From Chondrilla cf. caribensis (lineage: Eukaryota > Porifera > Demospongiae > Chondrillida > Chondrillidae): a stretch of DNA of 64,000 bases. Shown piece by piece: positions 1 through 15,642 of this stretch; the stretch's first letter is position 1, and each line of letters starts with the position of its first letter. The stretch covers positions 1,002,382 through 1,066,381 of the forward strand of contig OZ026567.1 of the NCBI GenBank assembly GCA_964020155.1, in the 5' to 3' direction. The notes under the pieces are model-generated. The model was not told the DNA's origin. It did no database searches and saw only the letters and a list, made by a program, of their open reading frames with translations. A program made the position numbers and the translations under genes.

Positions 1-762
1 CCGCGTTGATTTAATTGTCGCGGGTCAGATAAAACGCTCAGCAACGACGAATACTGTAAAAGACATAACGCTAGCCTTAATCTTGAAACAAGCCTGGAAG
101 AAAGCCTCGTCAATGTATTCTTATGTTGACTGTTAAGTACCCCACGAAGTTGACTAGATCAGCGAATCGGCTACAGTGTCTTGCGATCTAGTGACTCGAT
201 ACCTGTGTGTCCAACTGGGTGGGTGGCAATGCGAGTTGCGGAGTCTGATTGGAGCCCATTTCCTAGTTTATAAGCAGATGAATGAAGTTCGAGACGCGAT
301 TCAGAAGTAGGCAACACCTGGTGTGTGTTAGGCTAGAATGGGGTACTTCGGGACGCTGGCCAGGGGGTGATTTTACAACTCCCGAGTTGAACTTCTAATT
401 GTTGTTTGCTGCTGATTTAAAATGTCAGTGATGTCTCCATACATGGGGCATTGACCAGTGGTAGGCACTCAACAATAGCTGAAGTCATCAAAGTTTGAAG
501 ACACCTGTCTCACATCACCCTGGTAGGAGAGGCAGTATGCAGAGAGGGGTCCTTATGTAGGGCTATCAGGACCCTTGTACATGACCTATCTGTACAATAC
601 AGTGGTGTCCACAGTAGTCAAACTTGTACTACACACTAGCCAAACTTGTACCACATCATGAAGACATATGTATATGCATGCTGTGACTCCAGTATAGCTT
701 GGAAGTGGTTTGTAGGATCTATAATGAAGGTCTCCTTCAAATGTACTCTTCCTTCCATGCAG
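1..762. other. Upstream region of gene A, no coding exon seen
   Basis: No coding exon can be supported here. The stretch ends in a splice acceptor (tccatgcag) that directly abuts the ATG of gene A, so a non-coding first exon and its promoter probably lie in or before it. In-frame ATGs at 646 and 724 would add an N-terminus with no paralogous counterpart, so I treat them as untranslated. Confidence 0.5.
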
Positions 763-3435
<2,673 letters not shown>

Positions 3436-4930
3436 TCAAGGCAAAAGTCTATCTCTGGGTGTATCCTAGATTAAATCATGTGGAGGCTAGTAATTGCCGC
3501 CACAGACTAGATAGATGATTATGAATGTAATTGTTGTGTAATCAATGATTTCGTGTCGATATCCGCGGAGGATTACGCTGATCACGTGATCTCAACCGAC
3601 TAGTGATCGAACACGCACTCGAGCATACAGCCACCATTTCCTACCTGAAGACAGTCTTCGCTTTGATACTGTGATTTCTAGTACCTTCTATCGGAGACAC
3701 TAATTGTCTAAGGTAAGAGCAGCCAGTGCTGTGTGACTTTGGAGTAGAAGACAGTGAAGAAGCCGTGCTGCAACGTGTTCATTTACGAACGTTCTGAGAC
3801 AATTCGGGATCGATCGCGACCTACTATTGCCACAGTAACTGTCACGGATAGAGTGAGCCCCTACTACTGTTTATATATAGCTGACAAAAACGACTATAAC
3901 AATGGACAAACAAACCGTATATAGGTGGCGTGTACGGGTGAACTCGAAGTTCTAGGGCAGTAATGCGATCACACCATAGGCTTCATTTGAATAAGGAAGT
4001 GGTTCCTGCTTGCAAAATCGATAATTTATGCATCGATTTTACTTTGTGTGTGTTTATTGTACATGTGTGTGTGTGTGTGTGTGTGTGCGTGTGCGTGTGC
4101 ATGTGTGTGTGTGTGTGTGTGTGTGTTCATTCATCTGTGTACAGATCACTTGTGATCATAGTGCATGCATTATCAGTATGATAGCAATGCATTGAGAATG
4201 TATTTATTTGTTTTCATGTTAACATATGCTTATAGAAGTATGACCTTGTACTACCCTGTACTGATGTATTGACCAACTTCATTCAGCTATTCAAAACTAC
4301 ATGCATTGAATATGTCTGGATGAGACATATCATAAAACTATTATTTCCTATTTTGTTAATTAGTTGTTACCATCACTGAACCATGGCTGCTTACCTGGTA
4401 CAGTCAGGGTATCGATACCATTGTCTGAGTATCCTGGTTAGACTGTATTCCCTCTTTGTCACCTCTCTCATTAACCACACACCCACGTTGTGTAATTGAA
4501 TCAAATATTTACAACAATAGACTAGTTCTACGCACTTGGTCCAAGGAATCGATCCGACAGTACACAGAGTGGGCTGAAAAGCGATCTTACATGAGATTGC
4601 ATTATGTGCGCAGGTTATCATATCCACTAGCTGTAAGACTCAAGTAGTGCTCCTATTGTCATTGTACATACACACCTTGAACTCCATGATACATATAAAA
4701 TGAATAATATATTTCCTTGATAGTGTGGTTGTCAAATATTGTGTGTTTTAGTTTGAATAAGGATGTGGTTTCTCCTGGCAAAATTGTACTAGTAGCTTTA
4801 ATTCTGTAGCAATAATTATTGAGACTTTAAATTTTTATTGACGGTTACATTGTATTGTAGTGCTTGTGTGTGTGTGCGTGCGTGCATGCGTGCGTGCGTG
4901 AGTGTGTGTGTGTGTGTGTGTTTGTGTGTT

Positions 4931-5007
<77 letters not shown>

Positions 5008-5008
5008 A

Positions 5009-5080
<72 letters not shown>

Positions 5081-5278
5081 ACAAAAGTATCCTAACATAT
5101 TGTCCTGAGTGATTTATTGTGTGCTAGTTTGTTCAAATGAGATATTTCAAACATGGACCTTTTAAAAATTCCAAATAATACTTCTAGATCTGCCATTCCA
5201 TTTTCTGTCTTGTGATCTATCCTGACGTGTGTTTGTATCTGAAAGTGACTCAGCTTCTGTAAATACTGCTTTTGCTAG
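3436..5278. other. Intergenic region A-B with candidate 5' exon of gene B
   Basis: No coding exon seen. GT-rich microsatellites lie at 4063-4126 and 4866-5078, the latter about 210 bp and interrupted. The GC-richer stretch 3540-3860 contains a CACGTG at 3586 and a good donor (ctaag|gtaaga) at 3713, so it may hold the promoter and a non-coding first exon of gene B, whose coding sequence starts directly after an acceptor at 5278. The link is inferred. Confidence 0.4.
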
Positions 5279-8200
5279 ATGAAAGCCATTTTTGCTGTTG
5301 TTCCCATTGCTTTGCTGTTCAACGTGATACTTGGTTATCCTCATGGAGCGCCAAATCAAGCTTGCAAATCGATCAGTCCTGACCCCAAAAGTCACGGTGC
5401 CCCTCCTCAGAGAAGTCGGAGTCCCTTCACTCTGACTATCCGAGGCAACCCAGCTGAGTACATACCAGGACAGCAGTACACATGTGAGTGGGGAGTGTGC
5501 GCAACACAAGAAAATAGGTATAGTGTACACATGCAGTATGTGAACATTGACATGGTGCGCGTGTACACACACACACACACACACACACACATACTTATGG
5601 AAACTACACACTTATACGTGTAGCAGATGCAAAGTGTACACACCTCTTCATAGAAATACACAGGCACACACATATCCATATGAACACATACACACATGCA
5701 CACACATCTTATTGACACCTGGATTTTGTTCTTTTATTTAGTGATCCTGTCAACCCGAAAGCGAAAAAGACGCTTTAGAGGCTTTCTTGTTGTGAGTCAA
5801 AATTCAAATGAAGACAGAGTTGGGTTATTCACAGCTGGAAAGGGCCAACGCCTAACATGCAATGTAAGTACATGTAATTATTAATGAAATGAGATACTCT
5901 CGGATCCAAATAAACACCTATACAATGACAATTCCACTAAAGAGTGGGACCTTTTTGTAAAGGACACATTTGAATCAGCCATTTTGTCCGCTGTAGGGAG
6001 GTCGTCCACTCTTCAGGGATGGATGATTGGTACTATAGGAGAGTCTGTTTTTGATGTCTCGAAGAGGGTCCTTTGTACGGAGGTTATTTCTATTGTGTCC
6101 CTTATTTGAGTGTCCTTCAACAGAGCCTCCACTGGAACCGTGATCCAAACAAACTGTAGTTATTGTTCATGTATATATCAACAGTTACTGTATACTCAGC
6201 CTCACTGCTTTCTCATTTAAGTTTTATGTATGTACAGTCACACTAGGTATATCTGCATGCAATCCTCATTCCTCCCTGTATGTTCCCTTGTGAGTTAACT
6301 CAACTTAGTTATGGACGATGTACCCTGATTAATTTAACACCTGGTTCATCTGACACATTTTACTAGAAATAAAACATGATTGTATTAATTAGATCCCATT
6401 TATATGTTATTTAATAATATTATTATATCGTTCATTTTTTGTATAATGAGATTCTTACAACTGTGTAACTCCTGATGTGACACTTGTGATGGTTATCATA
6501 TGAATACAATATACTCTCAAATTAATTTGATGTAATTTGTGTATGTACAGGATCACTTAGGCATAACTCACGAAAATCGACTGAAGAAGAAATCTGTAAC
6601 TCTAACTTGGACAGCTCCTCCGGAAGGTACAGGTGCGGTTGTTTTCAAATATGCTGGAGTGCTTTCGAGAAAGATGTATTGGGCCAACCAGCTAGGTCCA
6701 ATCCTCCAAGGTGAGCTTGTCAATGCGAAATAGGATGTTTGTTGGAAAGTGGGCTAGTTGAATGACACTAGACATCTTCAAAGTGAGAGAGGGTGGAGGA
6801 AATGTCACTAATTGGGCCCGGGAGCCAATACCATCAGTGCTTAACCCTCCCCCCCTCCCCCGCATACAAAAAATTATTGATACTCACATTAATAAATAGT
6901 GTAACAGGGGTTCCTGCCACAAATGACCCTGAAATAAGTGACCACATATCAAAGACAGGCTGTTTTCACACCATTTTGTATGGCTGTTTGAATGAAATGA
7001 TGATTGGCAATATCTTCAGTATGATGATGTGTTCACCATGAGAACGTAATAGGAGACCACATATCTTATAAGGCTACCTTTATCACAACTATGAGCTAGA
7101 GGTGTCTGTGACAGGTACCACTGTATGAGTTTCAAAACTGCATATCTTCTTGTATATACAAATATCCTAGAGAGGAGTGTGACATCCACTGCCGTTGAAC
7201 CATCAAGCAAGGTCCCTCTCCCATCCTCCGCAACTTCATCAAGCAAGGTCCCTCTCACATCCTCCGCACTTCCATCAAGCAAGGTCCCTCTCACATCCTC
7301 CGCACTTCCATCAAGCAAGGTCCCTCTCACATCCTCCGCAACTTCATCAAGCAAGGTCCCTCTCACATCCTCCGCAACTTCATCAAGCAAGGTCACTCTC
7401 ATGCCATCCTCCACTAGCACCTCCATCGCTCCATCTGTTGCTGTTACATCATCTGAGATGGTTACCTCTACACCAAGCCCTACTCCTTCAACAACTATTT
7501 CTACTGCAACTGGTGAAGCTACATCCACTGGCCCAGCTTCATCTACTTCTGTGAAGGCCTCCTCACGTGAAACTTCATTAGTTGCAAGTTAGTAATATTT
7601 TGCATTACACACGTGTCTGAATAATCTCCACTTCTGACTGTATGTAGATGAATGACAGTCACAGTTTGTACTATACAATCTAGAGATTGAAATGTAGCTA
7701 AAAATATTTTCAATTTAATTTAACGAGATCTTGCAAACTGAAATTGATTTGAGATGGAAATTGGATTCCTTTAATCTTCTTCCAACAAGCCGTATGCATG
7801 CATAAAAGTGTCCAAAAAGATTTTTATGGATATGTCATGATAGCTCGTATCATATTATTATGCACTACTAACTGCATATTTTCAATTTCAAATGTCCACC
7901 ATCGTCCACTCTGGGCTGGGTGGTATCTCCATCCTTTAATTAACAGTTACTATTGTGGTACTAACTGACTTGCCTACTTCCTTATAAGACTAATTAAGAA
8001 TATACTGCTGATTCAAGGTCAACCCCTTCAGTGAGTGTATACTGTTGTACTTTCTACATACAGTTGTCACACCCACTGTTGCTCCTATTGCCACACCTTC
8101 TGTTGCACCCATTGCCACGCCCTCTGTTGCTCCTATTGGCACACTTTCTGTTGCTCCAATTGCCACGCCTTCTGTTGCTCCCAATGGCACACCCACCCCT

Positions 8201-9206
8201 AGCGCATTCACTAGTGCTCCATTTGTGACTGTTCCCGGAACAGATGGTAATGGTTCTCCCGGATCCTCAAGTTTTGCAGGTATGTGTATAAACATATCTG
8301 AACATGCACATAGCCATTTGTACTGTGTATATGCATACAATTAGTACTGCATGAATCAGATGCTCACAGTGATGTCCATTGCATACTTGTCAACATAATA
8401 CTGGATCTAATTTGAATAATCGTCACAAAATGCACAATGACCGTATAATATAGGAGAAGAGATCATTTGGTGGGTTTTGTTATTTTTACACTTTTGATAT
8501 CACTCAGAATGCACTTTCGATGCATTTTGACATGGTGAAAGCAGTACGCTCATATGTCATTATATCATACCCAACAATGGCAAAATGATGAAGAAGCAAG
8601 ACACACTAATGTACCAGTTTGCCAGTCCTTTCTATGGCTCAATCATAGACTCTCAAATGTTCCATGCTTGAACTACATTTGAAGATCCACTACCTAACAT
8701 TGTCGGAGAATGGATCATGCGTTCCTCTGAGAAAAGCCTTAATATATGTATGCTGTCCTCGCTTGGACTTCTTACAATGATTATATCTTTCTCTTTGGGC
8801 AAAAGTAGATTACTCACCACATGATGCATTATATGAAGCATGATAGGTGTACGTGTTGATGGTGGAAATATTGTACCTCTGGCTGCCTATGTCAACCTTG
8901 ACATTTTGAACCTTGGTTAATATATGTGGCCCAGTTGGATATTTCAGCAACCCAACTACTATGCTGCATACACTAAATATTGTGCTCATGTATGTTGTTG
9001 TGTGCACTGTGTTTATGTTATGTATTGAGTATTTCAGTTTATGTTAATCAATATTAATCTATTTTTGTAGCCTGAATACAATAATTTTTTTTGATGCAGG
9101 CTGTAAAATTACCACTCTCACATTTGGTCACCACATTGTTTTTTACACAGGTATGGTGATGACTCTGGCCTTCCTCATCATGGGTTTACTGGCCATGATG
9201 ATATAG
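5279..9206 (+). CDS. Gene B: secreted Reeler-mucin protein with predicted GPI-type tail
   Basis: Spliced model: 5279-5483, 5742-5863, 6551-6710, 7171-7587, 8064-8279, 9151-9206, giving 391 residues. It is a close paralogue of gene A: the first, third and last exons have identical lengths (205, 160, 56 nt) and phases. Residues 1-19 (MKAIFAVVPIALLFNVILG) are the signal peptide. The Reeler domain shows GAPNQAC, YIPGQQYT, FRGFLVV, GITHEN, VTLTWTAP and YWANQ; a basic patch RKRKRR follows the second exon start. The mucin region has six 12-residue units (SSKVPLTSSAT type, exon 4) and about five 8-residue units (VAPIATPS type, exon 5). The tail GMVMTLAFLIMGLLAMMI ends at the stop, as a GPI-anchor signal would. 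Probably an outer-surface glycoprotein; exact function unknown. Confidence 0.8.
5915..6150. mobile_element. Decayed pogo-like MITE relic in intron 2 of gene B
   Basis: Phrases such as ggacacattt, gccattttgtc and gtccactcttcag match, in reverse complement, the relic around 29400-29465. Ends are eroded, so the boundaries are approximate. Confidence 0.5.
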
Positions 9207-11107
9207 GAAGATCCGAATTGGATCAAAGTCAGAATTAGATCAAAAGGAAAATAATACGTAAATTAACTTAAATAATTATATTCAAAGCAGAATTTTATAT
9301 CACATTGAACTACTGTTATAATCATAATGAATGTAGTTAGATATGATTAGATATTAATAATCAGTGCTTTATTTTTTAGTAATAATTATAATAATTATTA
9401 TATTATTGAAAATTATTATACGTTTACTGTATCTCATTAAGATCTGGATATATTATTATAATACTGTACTTTCAATTGAAATATTCAATATTTTGCATCG
9501 GATTAAGCAAATATGCAATTCACCTGTCCCATCTATAACAATTGATATGTACAAGAGGCCTGTTAAAAACCAGACAGGCCTGTTAAACAACTGAGCAATC
9601 CAGTTGTGCAACTGGAGAGGAAACCGGCAAGGTTGTACTGGACCTTCACATAAAACGTATGCATCATATGGACCCCTTATTGTGGTGTAATCTCTGCCGT
9701 TGTTCACAATGTATTGTCAGTGCATGAATGGCACAGAGCGTTATGTGCATGCTCATAAGATCCACATAAAATAATATATCCCATTGTACTGTATTAATTT
9801 TCATATAGTACGTGGCGCCAATTTCGAGATAATCACGTGATGTACGTATCCGCACCAGGTTGGTCGACTATGATATTATTCTTGTTATTATTATGATCAT
9901 CCGTGTTATAGGATGTCAGATTGCCTTAAAGTTTTTTGTAAAGGAGTGACGGGCGAGTGGCTACACATAAGTTTGGATTCGCTACAAGAACGCCATCAAT
10001 TGAAGAAGAGATCGAGAACCTCTCTATCGCCTTCTATTCTTATCTGTCCTAAAAAACTCGACATCTCGTTTTACTTGCCATTGTATCGTTAGGGATCTTC
10101 TCTCCGAGAAATACTTTTGGACTTCAGCGTGAGTTTCACAGACTACTGTATTATTGATACCAGTTTTATTGTGCATGTGAGCAGTTGTTGGAGTACCTAT
10201 GATGTGAGCTGGATGTACCTGGCACTGACATATTGGCATAGTACGTGGATTGATATGAAGTATTCCTGGCTGTAATGCATTGTAGTCCGTTAGCGAATGC
10301 GCATGTGTTGGTTTTATAATGTTATAATAAATTTCACCCTAAAGTATATTCGACCCCCCGATAGTCGCCTAGAGCGATGCAGAAATGCCAACTTTTACTA
10401 AATTTAGTGACATGGCTTATACAAGTAACGATAATAATGTTATATGGTACGAGTCTCCTTTGAAATGAAGCCTTTTAGACTCACCGAGAACAGAAGGTTA
10501 CAGTCGAACATCAGGATTTGTACGTGTACGGTAGACCTCGGTCGGTCCGGGAATAAATCGAGTGACAAGTTGGCGGGTATAATTCGGTGTACATTTTACC
10601 CTCCATTCTCCCCTTCTTGAACTTCTGTACCATGCATATAGCCTCACTCACTAACGAAACCAGTAGAATTCAATGTTTCCTTGTCTGTGACTGTAATAAC
10701 TCATTGCCTATGCAAGTGGCATGAAATTCCTTACATCTCATAATTACTACTAATTTGAAATACCAAATGTAAACACTAATATGCAGTGGAGTTTGTGCGT
10801 TCATCTTTGAGGGTTGCTGTGTTATTTTTTCAATCACGTCATAGCATACCCATACCCCATATGGGCCTGTTTTGAGATGATTGCATATTATAATTCTGTG
10901 TTAGTCTGCCTGGCATTGCATGTCTTTCCAGTGTACCTCCTCCTGGAGCTACTGTATATAATATTGTATAATATTATTATATTGGCCTTGGGCATTTAAT
11001 TCCATTATAATTGTACATGGAGGTGTTATGTTGCACAAATTTCTGTGAACGACTTCACTTTATACTGTATAATGCAATATTAAACTATTTTTAATTTCCT
11101 TTTTTAG
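9207..11107. other. Intergenic region B-C, AT-rich, candidate 5' exon of gene C
   Basis: No coding exon seen. Very AT-rich from 9240 to 9500. At 9834 there is a CACGTG, and at 10129 a donor-like cagc|gtgagt inside a GC-richer stretch, mirroring the layout upstream of gene B. This could be a promoter plus untranslated first exon of gene C. Confidence 0.35.
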
Positions 11108-13238
11108 ATGAAGACAATCTCTGCTGTGGTTATTGCTGCTTTTTGTGCAGTCATTTTGAAAGGCTGCGTCTCTGAGTCTTCCAACAATATTTCGATGTCA
11201 AATGGATTCATTTCTACTTCCACATCTGCCGAGGTGTTTGGCTCAACTACTCTTGAATCATCTCCAGCTAACGAGCCCACCACTACTCTTGAATCATCTC
11301 CAGCTAACGAGCCCACCGCACAGTACACGTCAACTGCTGTCACCGCTTCAACCTGTCTCACATCATCAGCTGTCGCTACAGTAACCTCTTTTACGGCACC
11401 TGCCTCAAATACCTCGTTCACGTCAACTGCTGTCACCACCTTGACCTCGATTACATCACAAGCTGTCACCATCTTGCTCACATCACCAACTCTCACGACC
11501 CTGTTCACATCAACTGCAGTCATTGTCTTGACCTTGTTTACATCACACCCTGTCACTACCTCAGTCACAACACCTTTTGCCACTACTTTGTCCACATCAG
11601 CTCCTGTAGTCACCTTGAGCTCGTTCACCTCACCTGCCCTCACTACTTCCTTCACTTCACCTGTTTTTACCACCTCAGTCACAACACCTTTTGCCTCTAC
11701 TTTGTCCACATCAGCTCCTGTTGCCACCTTGAGCTCGTTCACCTCACCTGCCCTCACTACTTCCTTCACTTCACCTGTTGTTACCACCTCAGTCACAACA
11801 CCTTTTGTCACTACTTTGTCCACATCAGCTCCTGTAGCCACCTTGAGCTCGTTCACCTCACCTGCCCTCACTACTTCCTTCACTTCACCTGTTGTTACCA
11901 CCTCAATCACAACACCTTTTGTCACTACTTTGTCCACATCAGCTCCTGTAGCCACCTTGAGCTCGTTCACCTCACCTGCCCTCACTACTTTCTTCACTTC
12001 ACCTGTTGTTACCACCTCAGTCACAACACCTTTTGTCACTACTTTGTCCACATCAGCTCCTGTTGTCACCTTGAGCTCGTTCACCTCACCTGCCCTCACT
12101 ACTTCCTTCACTTCACCTGTTTTTACCACCTCAGTCACAACACCTTTTGCCTCTACTTTGTCCACATCAGCTCCTGTTGCCACCTTGAGCTCGTTCACCT
12201 CACCTGCCCTCACTACTTCCTTCACTTCACCTGTTGTTACCACCTCAATCACAACACCTTTTGTCACTACTTTGTCCACATCAGCTCCTGTAGCCACCTT
12301 GAGCTCGTTCACCTCACCTGCCCTCACTACTTCCTTCACTTCACCTGTTGTTACCACCTCAGTCACAACACCTTTTGTCACTACTTTGTCCACATCAGCT
12401 CCTGTAGCCACCTTGAGCTCGTTCACTTCACCTGACTTCACTACTTCTTTCACTTCACCTGTTGTTACCACCTCAGTCACAACACCTTTTGTCACTACTT
12501 TGTCCACATCAGCTCCTGTTGTCACCTTGAGCTCGTTCACTTCACCTGCCCTCACTACTTCTTTCACTTCATCTGTTGTAACCACCTCATTCACTCCACC
12601 TGTTGTCTCTACCTCATTGGCATCACCTGCTACATTCACCTCGTTCACACCTCATGCTGCTACTACATCGCCTGTTGCATCAACCTTGTTCCCATCACCT
12701 ACTGGCTCTACTACGTTCACATCACTTGTTGCCTCTTCCTTATCTGCTGCAACAACAAGAGCAACTACTCCTAACCTGTCAACTTCAGCAACTGCTTCCA
12801 GTACTACTTCTGTACAGGAAATGCCTACCATTACACCCTCATTTGTTCCAGGAAGGAACAATTCTTGGGGATCAGCAACAGTTCCAGGTGTGTGCATATA
12901 AATTATGATACAAGATTGTGATTTTCTCCTTTTATCCACTTGAAGTGTGCAATATTGTAGATACACTTTAGCTACCGTAATTAAATATAGACATGTACAT
13001 AAACCACAAAACTAAATTTAGAAATTGTGTCACATTCACATATTATGTACTTTAGAAATGTATAAATAGTATATTATTTAGCTGCAAACAGCAATCACTG
13101 GATGTCACCTTTGAGGACTCTGGAGTAAATATTAACCATACACCATGCTGGATGTCCACCTGTTATGCTTGCTGCATTGTAGGTCACATGATGGTGTGGA
13201 TTCTGGGAGTAGCTGTACCGCTCGCTCTGGACCTCTAG
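11108..13238 (+). CDS. Gene C: repeat-rich mucin-like protein with hydrophobic C-terminus
   Basis: Two coding exons, 11108-12887 and 13183-13238, giving 611 residues. The ATG directly follows a tttttag acceptor. Residues 1-20 (MKTISAVVIAAFCAVILKGC) are a signal peptide. The rest is almost all Ser, Thr, Pro, Val and Ala: nine copies of a 38-residue (114-bp) unit containing SFTSPALTTSFTSP and VTTLSTSAPVATLS from about 11617 to 12640, preceded by looser copies. No Reeler domain. The last exon is 56 nt in phase 1, exactly as in genes A and B, and encodes GHMMVWILGVAVPLALDL and stop, so a GPI anchor is plausible though the segment is less hydrophobic. Probably a densely O-glycosylated surface mucin. 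The long open frame on the opposite strand is a repeat artefact. Confidence 0.75.
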
Positions 13239-13392
13239 TAGAGTAGACCACACCACTAGTTGGTATCAACTGCAGTCAGACTGGTTCTTGAAGTATGGAT
13301 TGACATGTATTCATTCAGTCACCAAATTTTGCTACTAACAAATCAGTAACAGGGTAGTTGTGTTTCTTTGATTATGTAGTGAATTATCAGTC

Positions 13393-13398
13393 AATAAA
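13393..13398 (+). promoter_or_regulatory. Candidate polyadenylation signal of gene C
   Basis: An AATAAA lies 155 nt after the gene C stop codon, in AT-rich sequence. Confidence 0.45.
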
Positions 13399-13435
13399 TT
13401 ATTCATAATGAACAGGTGCACTGTGTTCCGGCTTG

Positions 13436-13815
13436 CAGTGTGTATGTATACATACTTGGAATGTTGTTTGTGTTTGTATGTGTTGTATGTTTGTGTTTAC
13501 ATGTGTTGTGAGCTTACATTTGTGTGTTTTGTGTTTGTGTGTGTTTGTGTTTACATGTGTTGTGAGCTTACATTTGTGTGTTTTGTGTTTGTGTGTGTTT
13601 GTGTTTACATGTGTTGTGAGCTTGAATTTGGATGTGTTTTATGTTTGTATGCATTGTGTGTTTGCGTTTACATGTGTTGTGTATGTTTGTGTTTACATGT
13701 GTTGTGAGCTTGCATTTGGATGTGTTTGTACGTTTTTGTGTTTACATATGTTGTATGTTTGTGTTTACATGTGTTGTGAGCTTGTATTTGGATGTGTTTT
13801 GTCTGCGTGTGTGTG
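13436..13815. repeat. GT-rich minisatellite downstream of gene C
   Basis: Several imperfect copies of a roughly 55-60 bp unit with tgtttacatgtgttgtgagctt followed by GT-rich spacer. Open frames across it are low-complexity Cys/Val/Phe strings and are not credible proteins. Confidence 0.8.
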
Positions 13816-14505
13816 CAAGTGTCAGGGGCATGTTTGTGTGCTATGTGCACGAGTGTACACTATGAGAGGAGTGGGGTGATATTTCACAAGGCATAGATCG
13901 CATCAATTGATGTGACTGTCATTTCATTGGGTAGTTATAGCCTCTCTACACTGTGTTACACGTAGATAGGTATTTCAAGTGGAATCTATGATTAGAAATG
14001 TGAAATTCTTACAATAGGACATTATTGAATGTAATTGTTAGGTGATTATCATAATGACAAGTGTGCGTTAGTACTAATGCGGATGGCTGTGTTTTAGGTA
14101 TATTATGAAGAATTGTCTGATGTAACCTTACAACAACTGTCTGTAGACGTATCAATGCGTGGGTGCATGGTTTGATATTCCAGAAAGCTTTGTATATACA
14201 AAAACAAGTGTATAGGCTGTTGCACTGTACTCATATTTCACTGCACTGGTTATGTAACTTTCAGTAACACAACAATGACTAGCTCGTGACACTGGCGAAT
14301 GTGTTCAAGTTACATGGAATATAATTTTATTCTCAGCTGCTGTGGGCAACTCGTGTAGGACCCGAGTCATGCACAGTTAGGTAACCATCATCTATCGCAT
14401 TCCCCCTATAATGGTTCATTTCACGACATCCTTGTGATCAATTGCTATAAAATAACAACTAACAATACAACAATAACTTTTGTGGTCCTAAACTAATGTA
14501 TGTTT

Positions 14506-14508
<3 letters not shown>

Positions 14509-14571
<63 letters not shown>
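14509..14571. repeat. (GT)n microsatellite
   Basis: About 31 uninterrupted GT units. Confidence 0.95.
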
Positions 14572-14573
<2 letters not shown>

Positions 14574-15354
14574 ATGTGTGCGTGCATGTGTGCATGTGTC
14601 TCAGATTTTTACAGGTGTATGGCACAGTGTAACCTGCCTTTTGGTAGACGTCATGTAAGAGTACAATAGTGAGGCACAATTCGAAAACTCACGGGTCCTG
14701 CTGCCCTGGTACTTGATTGCGAACCTTCGCTGAAGAGAAGACAGTTTGGGAAACAAAGACTTTGAACGATTCACTTATATGTTCCTCAGGTTAGAGTTCA
14801 AGGTTGACTGTATCTATATAGTAACAAAGATATTGTTGAATGATTGACAAGTCTTTGATAATTTCCGCTTGTATTATCGTATAATATCGCGAACTGTTCA
14901 AATTTTGATGGCATCCGATCAGGGCAATGGGACGAAAAGTAATTAGACATCATTCTCCATGTTCGGAGGTCAGCATGTGCAAGTTGTGAATGTTTCACTG
15001 AAATAATTGTACAAACATGAGAAGTTGAGAGGAAGTGATGGTTTTGATAATAATTCAATGTCTGAACTAACATCAATCAATTTGAAATCCATAGAACAAT
15101 GGACATGTGTACATCTGCTATCTTTTGATGTATATAATATGACTGTGTCTATATAACATAGAGTGTATACAGTATACCTTCATACACACACAGGTGTGGA
15201 TAGTCTGCCAAATTGAATACTAACTGTTACAAATTTGTATATAACTGCTATTGAATCTGAGGTCATCCTATATAACAGTACGTGACAAATATTTGGTCCA
15301 AGGCCATTCTAGTCACTGATGCTTCAGAGAGTCACTTGAATGGTAATTCAAATA

Positions 15355-15642
15355 GTAATTCGAGTTCAAGAATTCGTACCGTCCCTGCACTCGAATTATT
15401 GGGAGTTTTTTGAATATTCAAAAGAACCTTCACTGAAGTTTCTACATTCGGCAGAAGCTTCAACGTTCAAATTCTGGCTCATTTTCTAATTCGATCTCTA
15501 CATTAAAATTGGCCGTCTTTCTTCCCACAATATAATTATAATATAGATTCATTGTTGTGGTTATGTGTAGGAGCACATATTATATATAAAGTATATATAT
15601 CGGATGAGCGTTGCATAACAGAAGTTGAAATGAAAATATTAT
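15355..15642 (-). mobile_element. Hairpin-ended MITE-like element (family R2), diverged copy
   Basis: In reverse orientation to the 29055 copy. It shares the paired blocks agtaattcgag and ctcgaattatt around a GC-rich loop, the phrases aagaaccttc and ggccgtctttctt, and an AT-rich far end followed by gaagttgaaatgaaa. No coding capacity. Confidence 0.6.

Noticed and set aside
646..762. Upstream in-frame ATGs of gene A (646, 724)
   Set aside because: They precede the acceptor that abuts the conserved start and have no equivalent in paralogues.
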